Positions 1-11,303 are shown, numbered from the stretch's first letter. The stretch is DNA of 64,000 nt from Blattamonas nauphoetae (GCA_033064195.1 JARBJD010000346.1:1-64000); one strand, 5' to 3'. Notes: generated from the letters alone by a model not told the origin. Numbers and translations: made by a program.

Positions 1-2387
1 TCGATTTGTGGGAGATGGAGTCGAGCAGTGCAGTGACGAATGGTTGGCAGGCTTCGGAAGGCACAATTGAGAATGATCCAATCAAGTTGATCCGAGGCAC
101 AGTCGACTGAGGGAGTGTTCTGGCTGTGTTTTCGAAACAAAAGCAGGACAGACTCCAGATCGACGTCGTCCCACTCATCGAAGGTCGGCTGAAGGGTGTT
201 ATGTCGAGGGCAGAGGAGATTTTTGATTGGTGCATGATCATAAAACTCAACGTGGAGAGAGAGGAGAGATTCGAGTGCGTGTAAGTATTGTTCTGTTGAT
301 CGTCCTGCTTTTCTGAACACTTCGGGCAGATAGTCACAACCGAAACTCCTTTTGCAGAACACGCAGATCCGAAGGATGGTGTCGTCATCCAGAGAGGAGT
401 CGCTGGTAAGCAGAGCAACAATTCTGTCCACAATGTTGAGGATCAGAGGGTCAGAATGAGGAGAAATCAGGTCAGACGTGAGGATGAAGGGAGGAGGTGA
501 GGATGACAGGGCAGAGGCGTCCATTTCCCGTCTCACCTCTTCTCGAAATGATCTTGTCTTCCTGTGATCACAGTCAGATCCAAATAATAGGGAAAGAAAG
601 TCCAGAATCGTGTCATGGTACTCCTCATCCAGAGCGAACGGATGGTGCGAGAGATGGACGATGTAATCCTTCGTCTGTTTGAAGAACTCGAGATGGAGCT
701 CATCAATTTCCCTCCGAAGCTCAGGTGTCCATTGCCTCGGTTCCTCGTGTCCACAACCCTGGAAGCCCCAGACAGAATCTGTACTCGGACGCGTCTTTTC
801 GTCTTCGAACTTCCGAATTTCAGTGAGATGTTCGTTCAACAATTTGACGAGTTCTGCGTGGACGGTGATGAAGTCAGCAGTGAAGGGGAGCTTCGATGGA
901 TCAACAGCGTTGACAAAGTGTGTGAACCATCGACTCCAAAATTGCTTCAGAAATGTCTCTTTGTCCACGTCTCCCATGAATTCCCGGAATACCTTGTAAA
1001 CGAGGGCAGTATGGTGTGGTCGAGTGGGGGTGAAGAGAGTCCAGAAGGCTTTCGAGTCCAGTTTCGACGAGGAGTTGATCTGTCCGGAAAGTTTGAGTTT
1101 GATGGTGTCGTCGGAACAGAATATCAATCTCACTAGATGCGGGCGACGAAACAGGAAATTCATTACTGCCACGACTCCCAAATCGGTGAACTGCCTCCCC
1201 TTGCTCACTTCACCCAGCAAATATTCAAATTGCTTCGTCCAGGCGAGGGCGTCGACGGAGTTCTTGTCGGGAGGGTCAACAATGCGTGCTGCGTCACTTG
1301 AAGAAAGAAGGCCCAACACTGAAACGAGCTCTTCCGAGAGCTGTTGCCAAATCTGACCAAAGAATTTTCGAAGAGTCGGTGCGGACGAAAGAGACAGATC
1401 AAGAACGAAGGAAGGAGAGAACTTGGTCATTCTCAACAGAACTGTGAGGCCAGGGCAAGGATCTGTGGGACAAGCTGGAGTGGCGATGAGTGACTGCAGA
1501 TACGAGCAGAACGATTGGCACATAGGTTCAGAGACTTCTGCTGTTCTTGCGCTGCTATCGAGATGGTAGTCAATGTGCTCAGGTGAGGAGAAGTGGAGAA
1601 TGTCATCCACAATCGAGACGAGGTGGCGGTGGAATTCGATGGTTGTCTCGTTGAACGGAAGTTCGTGTGGCTTCAGGACATTGAAGAGTTGAGCCAATAA
1701 TCCTGTTGAACCTACTGCAACACTGAAGCGACGTGATGATTTACGAAGACCAACGTCGAAGAAAGAGAGAACAGCTGTTCGGAGCGGGTCAGATGGAAGC
1801 GAGACAAGGTTGATCAACGACGACAACAATCTTGTTGTGCGGTGTTCCTCTTCAGGGTGTGCACCCTCCAGGATGTCGTTGAGGGAATAAATGCGATGTT
1901 CAATGAGCAGGCCTGTATAGTTCAGGAATCGGATCGCATGATTTCTTTCGGTTTGGGACAGGCGCTTGTCAGAATCAACCTGATCGAATAGCGAGATACA
2001 TCCCTGCTGTATATCCTTGCTCGTGATCGAATCCTGCGAGATCACTCTCCAATCTGGTGTGACGGAGGTAGAAAGAGTGATTTCGTCATTCTCCAGGTGT
2101 GTTTGCTCCGGCATTGGCGATTCATTGATTCGCTTTCTTTTCATTTCATACTGAAGAATCCGTTTTGAAAGTTGGATATAGTGCCGGTCATTTGCATTAA
2201 TTGTGAATGCATCAGTTAAGGTTGAGATCAAATCAGAATCAAGGGAGGAGTCGCTATTGACTTGAACGCATTCCAGAACTACAGAATGAACGACCGAAGT
2301 GCTTTCAGTTGAAGATTGAACACGTTGAGTGCGAGGATTGGGTTGTTTTTTGCTGCACTTTCTCCCAAATCTATGCTTGGGTGGCAT
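1..2387 (-). CDS. Large divergent relative of the array's helical-repeat family; 3' end outside window
   Basis: A frame opens with ATG at 2387 and runs 795 codons to the left edge without any stop, so only the N-terminal part is seen. The first ~20 residues are basic (MPPKHRFGRKCSKK). Residues about 130-250 match the ~350-aa array family: RLLSSLINLVSLP parallels the TLLSSPHST helix and LKPHELPFNETT near residue 238 parallels VQPHTLPISGNET. The remainder is helical and rich in Leu, Ser and His, with no domain I recognise. It lies on the same strand as the array and ends it on the left. Codon use looks normal and there is no in-frame TAA or TAG. Function unknown; an ARM/HEAT-like scaffold is an inference. 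Confidence 0.82.
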   Translation of the reverse strand, partial: MPPKHRFGRKCSKKQPNPRTQRVQSSTESTSVVHSVVLECVQVNSDSSLDSDLISTLTDAFTINANDRHYIQLSKRILQYEMKRKRINESPMPEQTHLENDEITLSTSVTPDWRVISQDSITSKDIQQGCISLFDQVDSDKRLSQTERNHAIRFLNYTGLLIEHRIYSLNDILEGAHPEEEHRTTRLLSSLINLVSLPSDPLRTAVLSFFDVGLRKSSRRFSVAVGSTGLLAQLFNVLKPHELPFNETTIEFHRHLVSIVDDILHFSSPEHIDYHLDSSARTAEVSEPMCQSFCSYLQSLIATPACPTDPCPGLTVLLRMTKFSPSFVLDLSLSSAPTLRKFFGQIWQQLSEELVSVLGLLSSSDAARIVDPPDKNSVDALAWTKQFEYLLGEVSKGRQFTDLGVVAVMNFLFRRPHLVRLIFCSDDTIKLKLSGQINSSSKLDSKAFWTLFTPTRPHHTALVYKVFREFMGDVDKETFLKQFWSRWFTHFVNAVDPSKLPFTADFITVHAELVKLLNEHLTEIRKFEDEKTRPSTDSVWGFQGCGHEEPRQWTPELRREIDELHLEFFKQTKDYIVHLSHHPFALDEEYHDTILDFLSLLFGSDCDHRKTRSFREEVRREMDASALSSSPPPFILTSDLISPHSDPLILNIVDRIVALLTSDSSLDDDTILRICVFCKRSFGCDYLPEVFRKAGRSTEQYLHALESLLSLHVEFYDHAPIKNLLCPRHNTLQPTFDEWDDVDLESVLLLFRKHSQNTPSVDCASDQLDWIILNCAFRSLPTIRHCTARLHLPQI

Positions 2388-2870
2388 GTTGGTTAGATTA
2401 AACCCCTTAATCTGTGTCTACTTTCTAATCTCCGATAATTGGACCAAATCTCATCCTTTTGAACTTTCAAATCACTAATGATGATGGAAGGACCACCATA
2501 AACAATATTTCTTCACCTTCGGCTTCTCCCCATACGTCAGCGAAACTCAAAGATCAACACCCCCAAACAGCTGAAACGAGTCGAATTCCAGAAAGTGGAT
2601 GGTGCGGCTGTCGGTCATGGACAGGAAAACACGAAAAGAGAAGAAGTTAATGGAGAATAGTGAATTGGTGAAGGGTTCTTTGTGAAGATTTCATCATTGT
2701 CGTGTTTAACGTGCATTCCATGGAGATGGCCTGTGTGAGGGAGAGTCTGAGAAAAAATGATGACGGAGAGATGAAACGAACGGAGAGGAAGACGGAAATG
2801 AACAAAATGAAGATCCTGCTAATGGTACCAAAATAAGAAGCCCAAAAGAGCAAAAACAAACTTAAAATAA
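2388..2870. other. Spacer left of G1
   Basis: No convincing gene. The right half (about 2590-2870) repeats a block also seen near 13.80-14.05 kb and 43.26-43.54 kb, recognisable by GACAGGAAAACACGAAAAGA, so it belongs to the array's shared spacer DNA. It leads straight into the conserved downstream block of G1. Confidence 0.6.
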
Positions 2871-3236
2871 ACAGTGGAAGACTGTGGAACGGACAGAATG
2901 TGGGGCGCATCCCATTTCGACGAGATAATCAAGATGAGTTTCAGAGGTGGTTCAAAAGTCGAGATTGGGAAAGATAATCAGGTCACAATGCATCGTTCAG
3001 GGACGCAAGGAATCGTTTGGAGAGAGGAAAGTTGGCGATGTGACAGTCAAAGACAGCCGCGCTGAGAACGACGAACGCAAAAGAGCAGACCATTTGTGGA
3101 CGATTGGAGGCGATCTCAGAATATGTTCATCTGCACCAGCAATCACAGCATTCCCAACATCCGAGGAGAGTCCGCAGAAATGAGTTGGAGTCATTCGAGA
3201 GAGGCTGCTTCGATGTGTCATTTGAGATGCAATCGG

Positions 3237-4310
3237 TCACTGCCTTCGAGCATTCGATCCCAGAGATTGTGAGATCGAGTGACTATGTTCGACAACATTG
3301 TAACATTAAATTCCGCTCTTTTCGTGTTTCATCATCTGTTCGAGTGTGTCTTCGAAGCCTTCCGAAAACAGAGCTTGTCTCATCCGTTTGGCAGATTGGG
3401 CCACTTCTGGGCCGTTTTCCTTCCACATTTTCAGCGACCTGTTGGTGATGCCGATAGAAAACCAGAGAGTTTGATCATGTTCGACGAACGAGAGACAACT
3501 TGAGTTTGCCATCACAATCGGAGATGCGAGGATAAATTCCAAAATTGGACGATTAAACGGGCCGATATGAAGGAGTAGACGCAGTAGAGACATGAAGGAG
3601 TGTGATAAGTCCGTATTGAGGATGTGCCGATTTGAGATCAGAAATGTCAAAAATTGAGACGATGGGAGCACGACCTTCTGAAAGTTCATTTCACGATGGT
3701 TGGATTTGTTGACTGCTTTAGTGACACCAAGAACACCGAGATTCGATCGAAATGCGAGTTTGATGCAATCGATGATGATTCCAAGAAGACTGCCCATCAA
3801 CACTTCATTTTCTGATATTGGTAGTGTGTGAGGTTGAATGGTTTCTAACACTTTGCCGATCAGATCTGACTCCACGAGGCAACATCGAATTGCAGGTGAT
3901 ACAGCATTTGTTGTTTTGTGGAGGAACGACAACGCTGCAGCAACCACAGTCGAGTGGGGAGATGACAGCAGAGTGACAACACTATCAATAAAGCCGGATG
4001 TCGACCCGGCTGAAGATGGAACGAGTTCAGTGATGAGTTTGTTTGCAGGTTCTTTTTGGTCCCCCTTCGGTTCGAGGCTCTTCAAAAATTGGGCAGCTCT
4101 ATCTTGAAGGGCATCGTCAAAAGGATATTCAGCTTTCACGAGAGCATTGAGTGAATTGTAAATCATTGATTTGTCATCAAATGACAATTCAGTGTTCGGA
4201 TCGAAATAAATGAATGGTTCTTGCAATGGATCGATACTCGATCGTGATTCCCGCGAATGATCAAAAGCGACAACTTTGGATGTGTTCAAAGGAACTGTTT
4301 CTTCTTCCAT
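3237..4310 (-). CDS. G1, array helical-repeat protein with an in-frame TAA near the C-terminus
   Basis: Reads as 334 residues from MEEETVPLN to a TAA at 3306-3308. The same frame then continues 22 codons through VVEHSHSISQSLGSN to TGA at 3237-3239. That tail is the normal family C-terminus and matches G15 almost exactly, so reading through TAA restores the usual ~357 residues. The family order is visible: acidic N-terminus, EPFIYFDPNTELSFDDKS, ALVKAEYPFDDALQDRA, LLSSPHSTVVAAALSFLHK, IQPHTLPISENE, HREMNFQKVVLPSSQF, LISNRHIL, LEFILASPIVMANSSCLS and QALFSEGFEDTLEQM. Its 3' third is closer to G15, 51 kb away, than to its neighbours. Biochemical role unknown. Confidence 0.85.
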
Positions 4311-4985
4311 TCAAAACGAGTGAGGATCTTCCCATTGGTCTTTCCACAAAAAGCCCAATCAAACCACTTGTATTATACATGAATCATTCCACGAAATGTT
4401 ATCAACACAAAGAGGCTAAACGATCCAATCATCAATGACAACAAATAAGTTCCTGTCTGGCTTGCTGCACTTTCGTCGAGAATATCTCAGTCGATATCCG
4501 ACTGTGCACATTGTTCTCCTTCCGACAGCAAACAACAAAGCAGGTGAAGCCAGAGTCTTCAAAACGTGGACGAGAAATACTTCTGAGTCTGAATGACAGA
4601 GAAAGAGAGGCGATGATTCGCGCCCATTTCGATGACGTCAGAACCGCACGTATATTCGGAAATGGCATGTTTAAACAATTGGATGGGAGTTGTGATTCAT
4701 TTGATGTCGATATGGTTAAGTTCAGTGGATGAGAATGCGAGTTGTGAGATGCCAGAAAAAGCGTCACCAAGACAGGTGACGGTCCAAATAAAGAAACAAA
4801 TGCCCACCCCACGAAGGCTAAACATCAACTAGTGACGGAACGGGGATGACGACTTTGTGGTTTCGTCAAGTGGAGATGAGCGAAGATACTTGGTCACGTA
4901 TGAACGAGTTCTGGCAGCAAGGACCGAAATAAAGTTTGATTGCTGATGGTGCGTGGGAAAAACGAAAGATAATCATTGTGGAAAA
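4311..4985. repeat. Spacer between G1 and G2
   Basis: Starts with the start-proximal box (GAGGATCTTCCCATTGG at 4322-4338). Positions 4430-4830 hold a spacer block (CTGTCTGGCTTGCTGCACTT, then CTCCTTCCGACAGC) that recurs near 6.2, 21.6/23.75, 25.9, 28.1 and 30.3 kb. No gene supported. Confidence 0.6.
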
Positions 4986-5327
4986 GCCTAAAGGTGGGGC
5001 ACATTCCATTTCGACGAGATAAACGAGAAGTGTTTCTGAGATGGTTTAAAAGTCGAGATTGGGAAAGATAATCAGGTCACAATGTGTCGGTCAGGGACGC
5101 AAGGAATTGTTTGGAGAGAGGACGGTTGACGATGTGACAGTCAAAGACAGAGGCGTTGAGAACGACCAACCCAAAATGAACAAACCATTTCTGGACGATT
5201 GGAGACGATCCCAGAATCTGTTCGTCCGCACCAGCAATCACAGCATTCCCAACATCCGAGGAGAGTCCACATAAATGAGTTGGAGTCTTTCGAGAGAGGT
5301 GGCTTCGACGCGTCATTTGAGATGCTA

Positions 5328-6188
5328 CTATCGCGGGTTCTTCACATTTGTTCCCATCAATTCTGAGATGAGGCGATAATTTCTGATAAGACAGTTGCGA
5401 AATCGTCTGTCTCTGTCCCTCATCGACATCTGTTCGAGTCTGTCTTCGAATCCTTCCGAAAACAGGGCTTGCATCATCCGTTTTCCAGATTGGACCACTT
5501 CCGCGCCTTCTTTCTTCCATTCCTTGAGCGATTGTTTGATATTGTTGAGAGTTGCCGAGAGAGGAAGGCCGTCTTCGACGATCGAGAGACAACTTGAGAA
5601 TGCCATCACAATCGGAGATGCGAGAAGATATTCTAATGTTGGACGATGGAATGGGCCGACTTCAAGGAGTCTGTTCAATAGATTCATGAACGAGCAGAGT
5701 AAAGCTCGATTGAGGAGATTCCGATTGGAGATCAGAAATGTCAAAAGTTCAGACGATGGAAAAACGACCTTCTGAAAGATCATTTCACGATGGTTGAATG
5801 CGTCGACTGCAATCGTGAGGCCAATTTCACTGACATAAAAAGGATGAGCGAGGTCGAGGAAATTGACGATGTTCCAGATGAGATTGTCTATGATCTTTCC
5901 ATTTTCAGAAATTGGCAGTGTGTGAGGTTGAACAATCGCTAACACTTTGAAGACGAGATCAGACTCCACGAGACGATATTGAATTTGGGGTGACGAATGC
6001 GATGCTGTTTTGTGCAGGAACGACAATCCTGCGGCAATCATAGTCGAGTGGGAAGATGACAGCAAAATGACGATGCTGTTGATAAAGCCAGAAGGCGATC
6101 CTGCCAAAGAGGGAACGAGATCGATGACACGTCGATCTCCATAATCGTCGTAGTCCCACTCTGGTTCGAGGTCCTTCGGAAACGGCAT
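5328..6188 (-). pseudogene. G2, array protein lacking about 70 N-terminal residues
   Basis: The 286-residue frame is in register with the family from LEPEWD onward (SLAGSPSGFINSIVILLSSSHST, VQPHTLPISENG, HREMIFQKVVFPSSELLTFLISNR, PFHRPTLEYLLASPIVMAFSS). The first ~70 residues with the EPFL and ALVKAEYPFD segments are missing. The first codons (MPFPK) are not family sequence: the same stretch lies inside the shared spacer block near 4.66 and 23.93 kb. A deletion therefore joined spacer to gene near 6175 and the spacer supplies the ATG. The frame ends in two consecutive TAG codons at 5328-5330 and just beyond, with TGA three codons later. It may still be expressed as a short form, so the pseudogene label is tentative. 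Confidence 0.65.
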
Positions 6189-6594
6189 GTTGAAACAATG
6201 TGATGGGAGTTGGGTTTAGTTTAAGAACAGCATCGTCCAGTTAAGTTAAAAAATGGTTCGTGTTCAGATAAGCAAGAAATCTCGTCGCGAGAAGAGTCTT
6301 AGGGCAGAATAAATCAGCTGCTGTCCATCCCACGAAGGCGAAATATCAACGAGTGATAGAATTGGGAGGTGACCTCGTAGTTTCGCTGGGTGGCGATAAA
6401 CGACGATTCTTCGTCACGAGAGAACCACTTTGCAGAACAATGACCAAAGTAATTCTCGTTTTAGCTGGTGGGAAGAGAATGAGAGAAAATGACTATGAAA
6501 AGACGAGACAAATGGAGAGATAGACAGAGAGAGACCAAAACATTGAAAATGCCGATGGAACGAAAGGAAAATGACCGAAAGAGCAGAACACACC
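6189..6594. repeat. Spacer between G2 and G3
   Basis: Left part is the remainder of the shared spacer block cut by the G2 deletion (AACGGCATGTTGAAACAA). The right part is purine-rich spacer like that at 24.1-24.3 kb. No gene supported. Confidence 0.5.
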
Positions 6595-6960
6595 TTAAAC
6601 AAATTGCGGACGGCTGTGGAAGGGTGGAAATGAGGAGCCCATCCCTTTTCGACGAGAAAAACGAAATGTGTTTCAGAGATATCCAAAAGTCGAGATCGGG
6701 AAAGATAATCTGGTCACAATGTGTCGTTCAGGGACGCTAGGAATAGTTTGGAGAGAGGACGGTGGACTATATGACAGTCAAAGACAGCCGCGTTGAGAAC
6801 GACGAACCCAAAAGAGCAAACCATTTCTGGACGATTGGAGGCGATCCCAGAATCTGTTCATCTGCACCAGCAATAAGCGCATTCCCAACATCCGAGGAGA
6901 GTCCGCAGAGATGAGTTGGAGTCATTCGAGAGAGGAAGCTTCGACGCGCAATTTGTGATC

Positions 6961-8043
6961 TCACCATTCAGGGATTTCCACATTAGATCCCAACATGTGC
7001 CAGATTGATTGACACTCCTCCACAAGACGGCAGTTAAAAACTCCGATCGTGTTTTGTTTTATCATCTGTTTGATTGTGTCTTCGAAGCCTTCCGAAATCA
7101 GTGCTTGCATCATCCGTTTCCCAGATTGGGCGACTTCTGGTCCTTCTGCCTTCCAAAGTTTGAGTGAATTGTCGATGAATTTGAGAGCTGACACGAGACA
7201 TAAAGAATTTTCGACGAACGAGAGCGAACTTGAGAACGCCATCGCAATCGGAGATGCGAGAACAAACTCCAACGTTGGACGATGAAATGGGCCTATTCGA
7301 AGGAGTATGGACAGCAGATTCACAAATGTGAGGGGAAATCTTTCAAAGACGATGCGCCGATTTGAGATCAGAAACATCAAAACTCCAGACGATGGGAGCA
7401 CGGCCTTCTGGAAGATCATTTCACGATAGTTGAATGCATCAACTGCAGAAGTGATGCCAAGTTTAGTGAGATACGATGGAAAAGCGAGGTTGACACAACA
7501 GAAGAGGCTTTCGGTGAGTTTGTCGAAAATCGATTCATTTCCTGAAATTGGCAGTGTGTGAGGCTGAACAGTCGCTAACACGTTGCTGATGAGATCAGAT
7601 TCCACGAGACGACATCGAATTTCATTTGATGAATAGAACAGTGTTTCGTAGAGGAACGATATCGCTGCGGCAACCACAGTCGAGGAGGAAGACGATAGCA
7701 GAGTTTCCATGCTTGCAACAAAGCCAGAAGGCGATCCGGGGGAAGAGGAAACGAGGTCAGTCACAAGTTTGTCTGCATAATCTGATTTATCCCCCCAGTT
7801 CGGTTCGAGGCTCTTCAGAAATCGGACGGCTCTGTCTTGTAGTATGTTGTTAAACGGAAATTTATCTCTCACGAGGGCAACAAGCGAATTGTAAATCGAT
7901 GATTTGTCTTCAAAAAACAACATCGACTTCAAATCGAAATTCATGAATAATTCATGTTCACGGTTTGCTGATGAATGCGATTTTCGTGAGTGATTCAAAG
8001 AGGCACCAGAAGAAGTTTTCGAATGAGAAAGCTTGGTTTGCAT
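6961..8043 (-). CDS. G3, intact array helical-repeat protein (360 aa)
   Basis: Full-length member from MQTKLSHSKTSSGAS to TGA. N-terminal ~45 residues are Ser-rich and variable; then FEDKSSIYNSLVALVRDKFPFNN, LVTDLVSSSPGSPSGFVASMETLLSSSSST, VQPHTLPISGNE, YREMIFQKAVLPSS, LEFVLASPIAMAFSS and QALISEGFEDTIKQM in family order. The middle third (VASMETLLSSSSST, FYSSNEIRCRLVESDL) is nearly identical to G6 but not to other neighbours, a sign of exchange between copies. The 5' flank carries the GGAGGATCATCCCAT box at 8056-8070. No signal peptide or membrane segment. The helical pattern suggests an ARM/HEAT-like fold; function unknown. Confidence 0.88.
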   Translation of the reverse strand: MQTKLSHSKTSSGASLNHSRKSHSSANREHELFMNFDLKSMLFFEDKSSIYNSLVALVRDKFPFNNILQDRAVRFLKSLEPNWGDKSDYADKLVTDLVSSSPGSPSGFVASMETLLSSSSSTVVAAAISFLYETLFYSSNEIRCRLVESDLISNVLATVQPHTLPISGNESIFDKLTESLFCCVNLAFPSYLTKLGITSAVDAFNYREMIFQKAVLPSSGVLMFLISNRRIVFERFPLTFVNLLSILLRIGPFHRPTLEFVLASPIAMAFSSSLSFVENSLCLVSALKFIDNSLKLWKAEGPEVAQSGKRMMQALISEGFEDTIKQMIKQNTIGVFNCRLVEECQSIWHMLGSNVEIPEW

Positions 8044-8404
8044 TCATCAAACGGAGGAGGATCATCCCATTTTGAGTCACAAACTGATTCTAAATGAACA
8101 AATTGCACCAAGCATGAATTGTTCCGTGAAAAGAAACAAAGAAGAATAGAATCAGATGAATCATTCCTGACAACGAGCAAGTTCGACGGACTCGCAGAGA
8201 ACTCGCACGAGACAAAACATCCCAAAAATGGAGCCCAAACAACTGTTGAGACATGGAAAGATATGCACTGAGAGGAAAGCCTAAACAGTATCGTGAGAGT
8301 GCTATCGAAAAAGAAAGCGATGATCGAACAGAGAAATTGAGGGAGGATGAAAGAGTGATGAACCAGCCGAGGGCTTCAACAGAAACTGACCAAAACATCA
8401 GAGT
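8044..8404. repeat. Spacer between G3 and G4
   Basis: Near-identical in large part to the spacer at 54.72-55.06 kb (AATTGTTCCGTGAAAAGAAA, CAACGAGCAAGTTCGACGGA). This ties the left array to the part that lies beyond the 39-kb insertion. No gene supported. Confidence 0.65.
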
Positions 8405-8781
8405 ACACTTCAAACAAATCGTTTATGGCTGTGGAAGGGTGGAAATGGATGGCGCATCCCATTTCGACGAGATAACCGTGAAGTGCTTTGGAGATGGTCC
8501 AAAATTCGAGAATGGGAAAGATAATCTGGTCACAATGCATCGTGTAGGGACGCAAGGAATAGTTTGGAGAGAGGACGGTTGACGATGTGACAGTCAAAGA
8601 CAGTCGCGTTGAGAACGACGAACCCAAAAGAGCAAACCATTTCTGGACGATTGGAGGCGATCCCAGAATATGTTCGTCGGCGCCAGCAATCAGGGCATTC
8701 CCAACATCAGAGCAGAGTCCGCAGAAATGAGTTGGAATCATTCGAGAGGTGGCTTCGTCGTGTCATTGACGATTCAATCGG

Positions 8782-9855
8782 TTATCGCATTCCCACATTC
8801 GATCCCAGCTGTTGTGAGATTGAGACACCGAATGTGACAAGACGGAGACCAAAATCTCCGTCCTTGTCGTTCATCAAAGTCTGTTCGAGTGTGTCTTCGA
8901 AGCCTTCCGAAATCAGAGCTTGCATCATCCGTTTCCCAGATTGGGCCATTTCCGCACTATCTTTCTTCCAAATCCCGAGTGAATTGTTGATGTTGACGAG
9001 AGTTTCATACAAAAAATATCCATCTTCGACGAACGAGAGACAACTTGAAAATCCCATCACAATCGGAGATGCGAGGATAAATTCCAATGTTGGACGATGA
9101 TACGGACATATTTCAAGGAGCTTTTCCAATAGACACATGAGATAACGGAACAAGTCTCCATTGAGGATGTGTCGATTTGAGATCAGAAAGGATACAAATT
9201 GATACGAAGGGATCACGACCTTCTGAAAGATCATTTCACGATGGTTGAATTTGTCCATAGATGCAATGATACCAAGTTCTTCGAGAGATCTCGGAAGTGC
9301 GAGATTTGCGAGAAAGCTGATGATGTCGACTTGACGGTTGAACATCGTTTCATTTCCTGCGACTGGCAGTGTGTGAGGTCCAATAATCACTAACACTTTG
9401 CTGATGAGACCTGATTCCATGAGGCGACATCGAACAGCAAACGATGAATGGAAAAGTGCGTTGTGAAGGAACGACAACGCTGCTTCAACTACAGTCGAGT
9501 GGGGAGATGACAAAAGAGTGACAATACTCTCCACAAAGCCGGAAGGAGAGCCTGCTGAAGAGGAAACGAGGTCTGTGACAAGTTTCGCTGTAGAATCATT
9601 TCTGAACCCGATTGGCGTCAGGCTCTTCAAAAACTGGACAGCTCTGTCTTGAAGGGCATTGTCAAAAGGGTATTCAGCTTTCACGAGTGCAACAAGCGAA
9701 CGGAAAACTGTTGATTTCCTCTTTAATGACGATGTTGAGTTTGGAACGATATTCAGGAAGGATTCTTGCGATATGTCCACAGGTGAATGTCTGTTGGGTA
9801 AGCGATTCAAATAGGTCTCACTGGTGGTGGTCAAAGTTTCTGAATTGTTCTCCAT
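8782..9855 (-). CDS. G4, intact array helical-repeat protein (357 aa)
   Basis: Runs from MENNSETLTTTSE to TAA at 8782-8784, directly after the family C-terminus QQLGSNVGMR. Family segments are all present: SLVALVKAEYPFDNALQDRA, SSAGSPSGFVESIVTLLSSPHSTVVEAALSFLHN, IIGPHTLPVAGNE, HREMIFQKVVIPSYQFVSFLISNRHIL, PYHRPTLEFILASPIVMGFSS and QALISEGFEDTLEQT. The segment SLTPIGFRN is shared only with G15, so that part may have been exchanged. If TAA were sense in this organism the protein would gain about 30 residues before the next TGA. Function unknown. Confidence 0.88.
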   Translation of the reverse strand: MENNSETLTTTSETYLNRLPNRHSPVDISQESFLNIVPNSTSSLKRKSTVFRSLVALVKAEYPFDNALQDRAVQFLKSLTPIGFRNDSTAKLVTDLVSSSAGSPSGFVESIVTLLSSPHSTVVEAALSFLHNALFHSSFAVRCRLMESGLISKVLVIIGPHTLPVAGNETMFNRQVDIISFLANLALPRSLEELGIIASMDKFNHREMIFQKVVIPSYQFVSFLISNRHILNGDLFRYLMCLLEKLLEICPYHRPTLEFILASPIVMGFSSCLSFVEDGYFLYETLVNINNSLGIWKKDSAEMAQSGKRMMQALISEGFEDTLEQTLMNDKDGDFGLRLVTFGVSISQQLGSNVGMR

Positions 9856-10924
9856 TGAAGAGAAGATTTGATCATGCCACTACTTCATGTTTGAGGTAAC
9901 AAATCTTTGTGGAGGGGAAACAGACGAAGAGTGTTTAGGAAATGATTCAGAAATGAAGATAAACAGAGAGAGAAAGACAACAAAAGCTCACCTCATTCAC
10001 GATCAATCCTCTTACGAAGTTCCATTTCAACCAAAACACCCAACTCCTTCGAGTGGAACAGCAGCGGCCGTTGTGCATGTTCCATCTGCCCCTTCTCTCG
10101 AACAGTCGATCGGAAGGAGCGGATCCACGCCAGTCACAAGAGTGTCCAGCTTCGCGTCGTGCAGTGCGTGGTGTTTGCGTGAGTCGTGAAGTCGTTCTAG
10201 TGACAGCGACACACGTTGCCATGAGTGAAGTGTTGGATGAGGAAGAAGAGTGGTGATGATTCTGGTTCAGAGAAAAATAAGATCGAGTTCAGAAATGGCT
10301 GAAAAATACTCACAAGAACAGAATGCGAGAAGAAGCAATCAACAATTGTCAATCACACGATGACTAAGCATCAAAGAATGATGGATTGGGATGGAAAATT
10401 GGTGGTGTCGTCGGGATGCGATGAGCGACGTTTCTTCGACAGGAATGAACCAGTTCGTGCAGCGAGGACCAAAATTCTGGTTGTGTGCTGGCATTGGTGA
10501 ATGAAACAAAACGATGATGAAGAGATGATACAAAAGGAGTGGGAATGGCAAACATTGTCCAAACGCGCCAGAAACCGCGCGATCATTCAGCTTTTCAAAA
10601 GAGCCATCTGAACAGCGCTTCGTGAGTATCTCCGATCCTTCATTTACGGTTATTGACTGTCCAACTTGGGTATTTTCCAGAATCGACATCAGAACGGGAT
10701 TTGCGGGATCGGTTGAGCCTCATTTTCGCTTCAGAATGTGCTTTGCTTCCGAACGACCAAAACCTGTTGCGTCACAAGTTGCTCCATCTCCGACGATGTA
10801 CCATGCAGAGAAAACCCCGTGATTACAAACATAGTCTTCTAGTGTTGCTTGAATTTTTGATTTCCGATGACTGTTTGTGGCTCGGTTCCAGGTACGAGAA
10901 TAAGGACTTGTCGAACTGTAAAAC
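9856..10924. other. Long spacer between G4 and G5 with scraps of other genes
   Basis: About 1.07 kb. Positions 10027-10212 look like a captured exon (separate entry). Positions 10350-10450 resemble the spacer at 24.08-24.18 kb. Positions 10640-10910 are not repeated elsewhere in the window and have no frame I trust. The right end runs into the conserved block of G5. Confidence 0.5.
10027..10212 (-). pseudogene. Possible exon of a DEDDh-type 3'-5' exonuclease
   Basis: A 61-residue minus-strand frame reads SLSLERLHDSRKHHALHDAKLDTLV. A pattern of LERLxxxxx..HHALxDAxLxxL is typical of the third exonuclease motif of DnaQ/RNase T-like (DEDDh) enzymes, whose catalytic His and Asp lie five residues apart, as in HALHD here. 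The first two motifs are not in the window. The piece sits alone in spacer DNA and its GC content is higher than the surroundings. I infer a captured fragment; similarity by eye over so short a stretch is weak. Confidence 0.35.
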
Positions 10925-11303
10925 GGCGGAACACACTTCAAAAATATTGTGGTTGATTGTGGAAGGGCTGAAATGTGGAGCACATCTCATTTCGACGAGA
11001 TAAACAAGAAGTGCTTAGAGACGGTCCAAAAGTCGAGATTGGGAAAGATAATCTGGTCACAATGCATCGAACAGGGATGCAACGAATTGTTTGGAGAGAG
11101 GACGGTCGACGATATGACAGTCAAAGACAGCCGCGTTGACAACGACCAACCCAAAAGAGAAAACCATTTCCGGACGATTGGAGGCCATCACTGAATCTGT
11201 TCGTCGGCACCAGCAATCAACACATTTCCAACGTCCGAGGAGAGTCCGCAGAAATGAGGTGGTGCCATTCGAGAGAGACAGCTTCGATGGGTCTGATGGG
11301 ATC

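Noticed and set aside
615-1136. Plus-strand frame of 173 codons
   Set aside because: Antisense to the 795-codon gene; no homology or start signal.
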